Assembly (NCBI GenBank): GCA_030583865.1 | Contig: CP129479.1 | Coordinates: forward strand, 570,744-634,743 | Reading direction: 5' to 3' | DNA length: 64,000 nt | Source of the DNA: Thermodesulfobacteriota bacterium | Lineage (GTDB): Bacteria > Desulfobacterota > GWC2-55-46 | Part shown: positions 57,805-64,000 of the stretch, piece by piece | Position numbering within the stretch: position 1 is the first letter of the stretch | How the letters are laid out: each line of letters starts with the position of its first letter | The notes under the pieces: generated by a model | Databases searched by the model: none | The model's input: only the letters and a program-made list of their open reading frames with translations | What the model was told of the DNA's origin: nothing | Made by a program: the position numbers and the translations under genes

Positions 57805-59604
57805 CTACCTTTGTCCGGCGCCCCTGGCCTCGAGGTCCGAAAGGTATCCGGCGGCAGAAGGGGCGCCGAGCTCGAGCGCCATTTTCATGCTGGCGTATGA
57901 TTTCTCGAAATCGCCGAGGTGCATGTATACCTTGCCGAGGTCTATGTGCGCCGAAGCGTCTCCGGGGTCGAGCTCCGCGGTTTTCAGGAAGTCTTCTAGC
58001 GCCTCCCCGTATTGGCCGGAAATGGCGTACGCGGTGCCGCGCGCCCTGTATATGGCCTTGTTCCCCGGGTCTGAACCGATGACTACCGTAAAATCCGAAA
58101 TCCCCTCCTTGAACCTGCCGGCATTTACGAGGGCGCTCCCGCGGCTTGTGTATGCCGGCAATGTATTCGGCTCCAACTCTATGGCCTTATCGAGGTCCGG
58201 GATGGCCAGGTCGAACCTGCCGAGAGTGAGGTAGGCGTTTCCGCGGTTGAAATACCCGTGGCCGCTTTCAGGAGATATCTTCCGGAGGTCCTCTATCGCG
58301 GATTCGTTCATGCCAAGCGCGACATAAGCGGTGCTCCGGTTCACATACCCCTGGCTGTGGGACGGAAAAATCTCTATTTGCCGGCTCCAGAGGGAGACCG
58401 GGTCCTTCCAGATCATCTCCTGTCTGAACGTGAAAAAGGAGAGCAGTCCCGAGGCCGCCAAAACCAGCGCAAAAACGACCGGGAGCTTCTTGCTGTTCCT
58501 CTTTACAATCCATCCGGCCCCGGCAGAAACGAGAACCGCCAGTCCGATGGCCGGGATGTATGTATACCTGTCGGCAGCCGCCTGCCTTCCTACCTGCATA
58601 AGGCCTATGACAGGGAGCAGCGTGATCGCGTAATAGGCCCATGCGGAAATAAATGCCTTGCTCCATTTGCGAAGGTAAAGGGCGAGAGCGGTAATGAACA
58701 GAAGAGCCGCGAGGTAGATGACCGCCGAAAGGTTGAGGCCCGAGGCGAAGTCGCGGGGGTAAAGGGGCGCAAGGCCCGCCGGGACGACCGTCTTATATAT
58801 ATAGAATAGATAGCCCCTGGCCGCGATATGGATGCGGTCGGCGAACGGGAGCGCCTCCGGCGGCATCACGGCCTTTCCCTGCGACCAGATGGTCATTAGC
58901 CCAGCCATAAGGCTAAGCAGGAGGAAGGGAAGTTTTTCAATAAGCGGCCTCTTCCACCCTTCCCTCTTGAGCCTTTCAAGAGGATAGTAGTCGAGTATCA
59001 TGAGCACGAGCGGCATGGTGACCGTCATGGGCTTGCTGAGAAGCGAAAAGACGAAAAGGACCAGCGTCAACACATAGGAGGATGCCTTTTTGTCCTTGGC
59101 ATACCCGAGATATGCATGGAGGCCGAGGAGAAAGAAGAAGGCGTTCAGGACGTCTTTTCTTTCGCTGACCCAGGCCACTGATTCGGCCCTGAGGGGATGT
59201 AGCCCGAAAAGGAGCCCGGCCGAGAGGGCCATGATGAATGCCCCCCCTGCCCCAAGGCCGCCCCTTGTGCCGGCGGTCCTGGCGGCCAGGAAGGCCACAA
59301 GAAAGACGTTGGCGGCGTGGAGTATCGTGTTCGTGAGGTGGTATCCCAGCGGGTCCAGCCCCCAGATGGCGTAATCGAGGGCGAATGACAGGAACGTGAG
59401 CGGTATCCAGGTCCCCATGACGACCGCCGTGAAGGCCCACTTGAGATCAAGCCCCTGGATATCCGGGTTATCGGATACGTAAGCGGGGTCGTCCCAGTCC
59501 ACGAAATCGAAGCCCAGGGAAGGCAGATAGAGCGCGAATGCGGCTATCGCGGATATGAGCGCCGCAAGAAAAATATGCTTTACATGGTAATATCTTTCCG
59601 GCAT
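57805..59604 (-). CDS. TMTC-like GT-C glycosyltransferase with TPR tail (paralogue 3)
   Basis: A 599-residue protein with the same plan: FVDWDDPAYVSDNPDI (Asp replaces the Asn of paralogues 1 and 2), HPLRAESVAWVSERKDVLNA, RQAAADRYTYIPAIG and five TPR repeats. I start it at ATG 59604 (MPERYYHVKHIF) behind AAAAGGA. A longer frame to 59652 would begin in a family 2 repeat (MQMDFFSSL) and is rejected. First gene of the tandem set. Confidence 0.78.
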   Translation of the reverse strand: MPERYYHVKHIFLAALISAIAAFALYLPSLGFDFVDWDDPAYVSDNPDIQGLDLKWAFTAVVMGTWIPLTFLSFALDYAIWGLDPLGYHLTNTILHAANVFLVAFLAARTAGTRGGLGAGGAFIMALSAGLLFGLHPLRAESVAWVSERKDVLNAFFFLLGLHAYLGYAKDKKASSYVLTLVLFVFSLLSKPMTVTMPLVLMILDYYPLERLKREGWKRPLIEKLPFLLLSLMAGLMTIWSQGKAVMPPEALPFADRIHIAARGYLFYIYKTVVPAGLAPLYPRDFASGLNLSAVIYLAALLFITALALYLRKWSKAFISAWAYYAITLLPVIGLMQVGRQAAADRYTYIPAIGLAVLVSAGAGWIVKRNSKKLPVVFALVLAASGLLSFFTFRQEMIWKDPVSLWSRQIEIFPSHSQGYVNRSTAYVALGMNESAIEDLRKISPESGHGYFNRGNAYLTLGRFDLAIPDLDKAIELEPNTLPAYTSRGSALVNAGRFKEGISDFTVVIGSDPGNKAIYRARGTAYAISGQYGEALEDFLKTAELDPGDASAHIDLGKVYMHLGDFEKSYASMKMALELGAPSAAGYLSDLEARGAGQR

Positions 59605-59625
59605 TCCTTTTCCCAGGCTCTTTAT

Positions 59626-59748
59626 CAGGCTGCTGAAAAAGTCCATCTGCATCGTTGTCTTCGTCGCTCGTCACTGCGGCGTACACGAAAAGTACGCCGC
59701 ATTCCTCGCTCCTCGCCGCCTCGCATCTGGAGCTTTTTGAGCAGCCTG
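59626..59748. repeat. family 2 palindromic repeat (best-preserved copy)
   Basis: CAGGCTGCTGAAAAAGTCCA to GGAGCTTTTTGAGCAGCCTG, inner hairpin TGCGGCGTAC ACGAAAA GTACGCCGCA. The block GAATAAAAACGGAGTTTTTC follows (59747-59779). Confidence 0.85.
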
Positions 59749-59779
59749 AATAAAAACGGAGTTTTTCAGCAAGCTGTTA

Positions 59780-60013
59780 CAAGAAAGAGCGGCCCTTTCC
59801 GGCTGGACTGCTTTGCGTTCAAATGCTTGCCAGCTTTAGGGAATTTACTCGGGACTCGTCCGTTCAGTCAGCCAGTATACCACTGCGCGGTTTTGGTTTG
59901 CAAGGGCGCTCCGGCCAGGGATTTTTTTGTGCTATTGGGGCGTTTTGCATGATATATTATGACGATTAAGCCCTGAGGAGAGACTACGCCCCGGCTGGGG
60001 CGCGCATTCGCCT
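59780..60013. other. intergenic DNA, nothing recognised
   Basis: Upstream of plsC I see TATATTATGACG near 59950 but no convincing promoter pair, and no gene. Confidence 0.45.
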
Positions 60014-60727
60014 ATGACCGTTCTGAGGACCCTTGCCGTATGGCTCATGGGCCTGCCCATAACCATAGCCCTTTTCATCCTCGTCCTCTTTTCACTTCCG
60101 TTCGAAAGGCAGGGCAGGGCGGTCCATTCAATTGGGGCCTTCTGGTCGAGGGTGGTGCTCGCTCTATCAGGCGTAAGGGTGGACGTGAAAGGAAGGGAGA
60201 ACGTCCCTTCGGGCAGGCCTGTTATCTTCGTCTCCAACCACCAGGGCGCCTTCGATATCCCCGCGCTCCAGGCCTTCCTGCCCGTGCAGTTCCGCTGGGT
60301 GGCCAAGAAGAGCCTTTTCAGGATACCCGTCATAGGCTGGAGCATGAGCCTCGCCGGGTATGTAGGCATCGACAGGGACAACCCCTCTGAGGCCATGAAG
60401 AACATGGATGAGGCTTCGGAGAAGATTCGGAACGGGACTTCGGTGCTCATCTTCCCCGAGGGCACGAGGTCCGGCTCTGCCCGGCTACTCCCGTTTAAGC
60501 GCGGGGCCTTTGTCCTCGCCAAAAAAAGCGGCGTACCGGTAGTGCCTGTCGCAATAGACGGCACTTCGGATATAATGAGGCGGGGGGGGCTCCTCATAAG
60601 GCCCTCGCGTGTCAGGATTCGCATAGGGAGTCCCGTGGAAACCGGGCCCCTTGGCGAGAAGGAGCTCCGGAACAGGATGAAGAAGGACATAGAAGGACTT
60701 TTGCAGGCCGGGTCAGGGAGGCCCTGA
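60014..60727 (+). CDS. plsC: 1-acyl-sn-glycerol-3-phosphate acyltransferase
   Basis: A 237-residue enzyme that adds the second acyl chain in phosphatidic acid synthesis. N-terminal membrane segment (about 8-28), motif I SNHQGAFDIPAL (NHxxxxD type, about 75-86), motif II GYVGIDRDN (about 116-124), motif III FPEGTRSGSARLLPFKRGAF (about 148-167) and motif IV VPVVPVAIDGTSD. Length is normal. The RNase J gene follows 9 bases later on the same strand. Confidence 0.94.
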   Translation: MTVLRTLAVWLMGLPITIALFILVLFSLPFERQGRAVHSIGAFWSRVVLALSGVRVDVKGRENVPSGRPVIFVSNHQGAFDIPALQAFLPVQFRWVAKKSLFRIPVIGWSMSLAGYVGIDRDNPSEAMKNMDEASEKIRNGTSVLIFPEGTRSGSARLLPFKRGAFVLAKKSGVPVVPVAIDGTSDIMRRGGLLIRPSRVRIRIGSPVETGPLGEKELRNRMKKDIEGLLQAGSGRP

Positions 60728-60736
60728 AGAGTATTC

Positions 60737-62398
60737 ATGGGAGAGCCCCTTAGGATAATCCCTTTAGGCGGGCTGGGCGAGATAGGCCTGAACATGATGG
60801 CCATCGAGTACGGCGACTCCATCATAGTCGTGGACTGCGGCCTCATGTTTCCGGAGGACTACATGCTCGGGATAGACATAGTCATCCCGGACGTGAGCTA
60901 CCTTAAAAGGAACCGCGAGAAGGTAAAGGCCTATTTCATAACCCACGGACATGAGGACCACACCGGCGCCCTGCCTTTCATCCTGCCCCAGGTCGACGCG
61001 CCTATATACGGCACCGCCCTCACCATAGGGCTCATAGAAGAGAAGCTCGCGGAGTTCGGCCTCGCCAAATCGACCTTATTCGAGACGGTCCGACCGAGGG
61101 ACAGGGTATCCATAGGGCCCTTCGACATAGAGTTCATACGCGTCAGCCACTCGATAGTGGACGGCTGCGGCCTTGCCATAAGGACCCCCGTGGGCACCGT
61201 GATACATACCGGGGACTTCAAGATGGACCAGACCCCGGTGGACGGCGAGGTCATGGACTACGCCCGGTTCTCCGAGTACGGGGAATCCGGGGTGCTGCTT
61301 CTCATGTCGGACTCCACTAACGTCGAAAAGGAGGGCTATTCCCTCTCCGAGCGGGAGATAGGGAAAAACCTCGAGGAGATATTCAGGAGGTGCGAGGGGA
61401 GGATAATCGTCGCCGCCTTCTCCTCCAACATACACCGAATCCAGCAGGTCATGGACGCCGCCGCAAGGCACGGGCGGAGAGTGGTACTCAACGGGAAGAG
61501 CATGGTGGCTAACGTGCGGATAGCGCACGCCCTCGGGTATCTCAAGTACCCGGAAGGCCTCATGGCCGACCTGAAGGAAATAGACTCGATACCGCACGAC
61601 CAGGTCGTGCTCCTTACTACCGGGAGCCAGGGCGAGCCCATGAGCGCCCTTACCCGCATGGCAATGGACAACCACAAGCAGATAAAGGTAAGGAAGGGCG
61701 ATACCGTCATCCTTTCATCCAAGTTCATCCCCGGCCACGAGAAGGCCATATCCACCATGATGAACCACCTTTACAGGCGCGGCGCTGACGTCATATACGA
61801 GAAGGTCTCCGAGGTGCACGTCTCCGGGCACGCAAGCCAGGAGGAGCTTAAGATAATGCTCAACATGGTGCGCCCGAAGTACTTTATCCCGGTGCACGGC
61901 GAGTACAGGCACCTGGTCCTCCATTCGAGGCTCGCCGCGAGGATCGGCATACCGGAAGAGAACGTAATAATAGCCGAGGACGGGGACGTGGTCGAATTCG
62001 CCCCCGAGGGCGGGTTTGTCAAGGCCGGGAAGGTCGAGTCCGGGCGGGTCTTTGTCGACGGCAAGGGCGTGGGAGACGTGGGCGAGATGGTATTGAAGGA
62101 CAGGAACCACCTGGCCCAGGACGGCATGGTGCTCGCCCTCGTTGCCATAAACGCCACGACCGGCGACATGGTATACGGCCCCGAGATAGTGACCCGCGGG
62201 CTTGTCCTCGAAGAGGGCAGGCCCGCGCTCATCGAGGACGCCAGAAAAGTGGTAATAGAGGCGCTGAACACCTTGAATGCCGAGGTCAAGACCGAGCAGC
62301 TTGAGATAAAGGAAGAGGTGCGGAGGGCGCTTCGGAGGTACTTCAATAAGACCCTGGAGCGGAAACCCGTCATACTCCCCATGATAATAGAGATTTAG
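60737..62398 (+). CDS. rnj: ribonuclease J
   Basis: A 553-residue beta-CASP metallo-ribonuclease with 5'-3' exonuclease and endonuclease activity in mRNA decay and rRNA maturation. It begins RIIPLGGLGEIGLNMMAIEY, has the zinc motif FITHGHEDHTGALPFIL (about 72-88), HTGDFKMDQTPVDG (about 155), LMSDSTNVEKEGYSLSE, the beta-CASP part with ATGSQGE-like LTTGSQGEPMSALTRMA (about 294-310) and VHVSGHASQEELKIML and PVHGEYRHL (about 375-385). The C-terminal dimer domain is present. Its TAG stop lies in the left end of a family 2 repeat, which may terminate the transcript. Confidence 0.96.
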   Translation: MGEPLRIIPLGGLGEIGLNMMAIEYGDSIIVVDCGLMFPEDYMLGIDIVIPDVSYLKRNREKVKAYFITHGHEDHTGALPFILPQVDAPIYGTALTIGLIEEKLAEFGLAKSTLFETVRPRDRVSIGPFDIEFIRVSHSIVDGCGLAIRTPVGTVIHTGDFKMDQTPVDGEVMDYARFSEYGESGVLLLMSDSTNVEKEGYSLSEREIGKNLEEIFRRCEGRIIVAAFSSNIHRIQQVMDAAARHGRRVVLNGKSMVANVRIAHALGYLKYPEGLMADLKEIDSIPHDQVVLLTTGSQGEPMSALTRMAMDNHKQIKVRKGDTVILSSKFIPGHEKAISTMMNHLYRRGADVIYEKVSEVHVSGHASQEELKIMLNMVRPKYFIPVHGEYRHLVLHSRLAARIGIPEENVIIAEDGDVVEFAPEGGFVKAGKVESGRVFVDGKGVGDVGEMVLKDRNHLAQDGMVLALVAINATTGDMVYGPEIVTRGLVLEEGRPALIEDARKVVIEALNTLNAEVKTEQLEIKEEVRRALRRYFNKTLERKPVILPMIIEI

Positions 62399-62515
62399 GC
62401 TGCTCAAAAAGTCCATCTGCGTCATTGTCTTCGCGGCGTACACGAAAAGTACGCCGCATTCCTCGCTCCCCTGTTCCAATGGGGGCCTCGCATCTGGAGC
62501 TTTTTGAGCAGCCTG
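62397..62515. repeat. family 2 palindromic repeat (overlaps the rnj stop)
   Basis: AGGCTGCTCAAAAAGTCCAT to GGAGCTTTTTGAGCAGCCTG; inner hairpin GCGGCGTAC ACGAAAA GTACGCCGC. Confidence 0.85.
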
Positions 62516-62564
62516 AGCGAATTTTGATTTTAACCGCAACCTGTTGGCCCGAGGTTTTTTTGAG

Positions 62565-63668
62565 ATGAGCTCGAAAGTCTACTTCGCTGACCTCAGGACC
62601 ACCCCCAAAAGAAATCTGCTCGATAAGCTCGATTCCCTTCTTGAGAATGCAGGCATAAGGGAGCGGTTCAGGAAAGGGCACCTTGTCGCCCTTAAGCTCC
62701 ATTTCGGGGAGAAAGGGAACGCCTCCTATGTAAGGCCCGTTTTCGTGAGAAGGATAGTCGAGCGCGTAAGGGAAGCAGGCGCAAACCCCTTTCTTACCGA
62801 CACAAATACGCTATATGTGGGCACAAGGGGCAATACCGTCGACCACCTGAGGACCGCCGTCGAGAACGGCTTCGATTTCGCCGTGGTCTCCGCTCCCCTC
62901 GTCATAGCCGACGGCTTAAGGGGCGCCTCCGGGACGCCGATAAGGGTAGAGGGGAAGCACCTCAGGGAAGTAAGCATAGCGAGCGAAATAGTCGCTGCCG
63001 ACGGGCTCGTGGCAGTGACCCATTTCAAGTGCCACGAGCTTTCGGGCTTCGGGGGCGCGTTGAAGAACGTCGGCATGGGGTGCGCAAGCCGCGAGGGGAA
63101 GCTCGCGCAGCACTCGAACTGTTCCCCGATCGTAGACCCCGGAGGCTGCGTTGCCTGCGGCGACTGCGCCACCGCGTGCCCCTCGGGGGCCATAACGGTC
63201 GGGACCGCCGCTGTAATAGACGAGGAGGCCTGCATAGGGTGCGGCCACTGCATCGCCGTATGCCCGGAGGGGACGATAAAGGTAAGCTGGGACGAGACAT
63301 CGGCGAGGCTCCAGGAGAAGATGGTCGAGCACTTCGAGGGGGCCGTCAAGGGAAAAGCTGGCAGGTGCGTATACATCTCCTTCGTGACCCAGGTTAGCCC
63401 GGCATGCGACTGCTACGGCCATAACGACGCCCCCATAGTGCCGGACGCCGGGGTGCTGGCCTCGACCGACCCGGTGGCAATAGACCAGGCCGCGGCGGAC
63501 ATCGTAAACGGAATGGAAGGCTTCAGGGGGAGCGCCCTGCGGAGCGGGCACGAGCCGGGGGGCGACAAGTTCAGGGGGGTCCACCCCTCCGTAGACTGGG
63601 AAGCACAGCTGTCATACGCCGAGGAAAGGGGCCTCGGGTCGAGGGATTACACCCTTGTTAAAATCTGA
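62565..63668 (+). CDS. DUF362 protein with two 4Fe-4S clusters
   Basis: A 367-residue protein. The DUF362 part (about 1-185) has LKLHFGEKGNASYVRPVFVR (about 45-64) and TDTNTLYVGTRGNTVDHL. A ferredoxin insert carries CVACGDCATACPSGAI (about 195-210) and CIGCGHCIAVCPEGTI (about 223-238), each with the spacing of a [4Fe-4S] cluster. The C-terminal part returns to DUF362 (VYISFVTQVSPACDCYGHND, DPVAIDQAAADIVNG). The family is an anaerobe marker of unknown substrate. ATG 62565 (MSSKVYF) preferred over an in-frame TTG at 62544. Confidence 0.9.
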   Translation: MSSKVYFADLRTTPKRNLLDKLDSLLENAGIRERFRKGHLVALKLHFGEKGNASYVRPVFVRRIVERVREAGANPFLTDTNTLYVGTRGNTVDHLRTAVENGFDFAVVSAPLVIADGLRGASGTPIRVEGKHLREVSIASEIVAADGLVAVTHFKCHELSGFGGALKNVGMGCASREGKLAQHSNCSPIVDPGGCVACGDCATACPSGAITVGTAAVIDEEACIGCGHCIAVCPEGTIKVSWDETSARLQEKMVEHFEGAVKGKAGRCVYISFVTQVSPACDCYGHNDAPIVPDAGVLASTDPVAIDQAAADIVNGMEGFRGSALRSGHEPGGDKFRGVHPSVDWEAQLSYAEERGLGSRDYTLVKI

Positions 63669-63704
63669 TAATCCGGGTCTGGCCGTAAGCAGGATGGAGC
63701 GGAG

Positions 63705-64000
63705 ATGGCGGTAAAGAAGATAGGAGAGCTCCTGGTCGAATCAGGGCTCATAACCGAGGAGCAGCTCGAGGAGGCTCTTGCCGCGGGCAAGGAAAACAAG
63801 GGCACCAGGACCGGCGCCCTGCTAGTGAAGCTGGGGTACGCAACGGAGATAGACATAGCCCAGACCCTGTCCTACCAGGTAGGGATCCCCTTTATGGACA
63901 TGGCTTCCACGACAGTGGACCCGGAGAGCCTCAAGCTCGTTAGCGAGAAGCTAGCCCGGAAGTACCTCCTTGTGCCGCTCTACCACGACAAGAAGATCCT
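63705..64000 (+). CDS. pilB: N-terminus of a type IV pilus assembly ATPase (PilB-type), cut by the window end
   Basis: The first 98 residues are visible. They form the GspE/PilB N-terminal domain: KKIGELLVESGLITEEQLEE (about 4-23), LGALLVKLGYATEIDIAQTL-like segment and YQVGIPFMDMASTTVDPESL, ending LVPLYHDKKIL. The ATPase domain lies outside. This N-domain also occurs in GspE and in stand-alone MshEN proteins (cyclic-di-GMP binding), so PilB is likely but not proven. ATG 63705 behind GGAGCGG. Confidence 0.8.
   Translation, partial: MAVKKIGELLVESGLITEEQLEEALAAGKENKGTRTGALLVKLGYATEIDIAQTLSYQVGIPFMDMASTTVDPESLKLVSEKLARKYLLVPLYHDKKI

Noticed and set aside
59605-59652. Longer start for the third TMTC-like gene (MQMDFFSSL)
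   Set aside because: These residues come from a family 2 repeat; ATG 59604 has a ribosome binding site and matches the paralogues.

Overview
The window is chromosomal DNA of high GC from a Gram-negative, flagellated or formerly flagellated bacterium. Outer-membrane lipid transport genes (mlaEFD), an RseC-type redox protein, a UbiU-type quinone hydroxylation protein, paired DUF507 genes, F0 genes without the F1 genes, RNase J and a CIRCE-controlled rpoH together suggest a deltaproteobacterium in the broad sense (Desulfobacterota or a neighbouring phylum). I cannot name the genus. Codon use is striking for such a GC-rich genome: ATA for Ile and AGG for Arg are everyday codons in all the housekeeping genes.

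Layout. 1-1211: end of a probable prophage or integrative element, abutting the 3' end of ssrA. 1217-2627: ssrA, smpB and an rseC-like gene. 2741-6768: chemoreceptor, rsmB, orphan flagellar-rod-like gene. 6897-10946: tsaC and a purine cluster (purE, purD, purH). 11180-12514: shortened ASKHA-type reductive activator. 12847-17183: alr-mlaE-mlaF-mlaD. 17603-18406: rpoH behind a textbook sigma70 promoter and a perfect CIRCE operator. 18612-20517: atpZ-atpI-atpB-atpE. 20931-25654: nucleotidyltransferase/phosphomannomutase-like fusion, MBL hydrolase, coaBC. 26198-31097: zinc-phospholipase-like protein, UDG-like protein, NfeD protease, slipin, degenerate radC. 31839-34148: thiD, DUF445, two DUF507 genes. 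34399-36978: PA2779/PA2778/TPR membrane-associated set and rlmB. 37157-40029: ilvA, zinc ribbon, HIT, hisIE. 40205-43795: pyruvate dehydrogenase E1 alpha, E1 beta and E2. 44608-49716: sodB, holin-like protein, two inositol-phosphatase paralogues, FmdB, MFS. 49706-54258: ubiU, a GGDEF-EAL protein, ssb. 54395-59604: three tandem TMTC-like glycosyltransferase paralogues. 60014-64000: plsC, rnjA, DUF362 ferredoxin protein, start of pilB.

The most unusual content lies between the genes. A family of about 145-bp fully palindromic elements (family 1) occurs in ten complete copies plus relics. Four copies are flanked by perfect 4-bp target duplications (TTAA, AGTA, TCAA, TTTA), so it is a MITE-like mobile element. 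Its stem arms differ between subfamilies with compensating changes on both sides, while the apical core is nearly constant. Two insertions can be undone on paper: in both, two overlapping genes were split apart, and in one the target duplication regenerated both a stop and a start codon. No transposase for it lies in the window. Two further palindromic families, about 125 bp (family 2) and about 165 bp (family 3), and several short hairpin repeats with swapped stems fill most other intergenic gaps.

No CRISPR array, tRNA or rRNA gene was seen.
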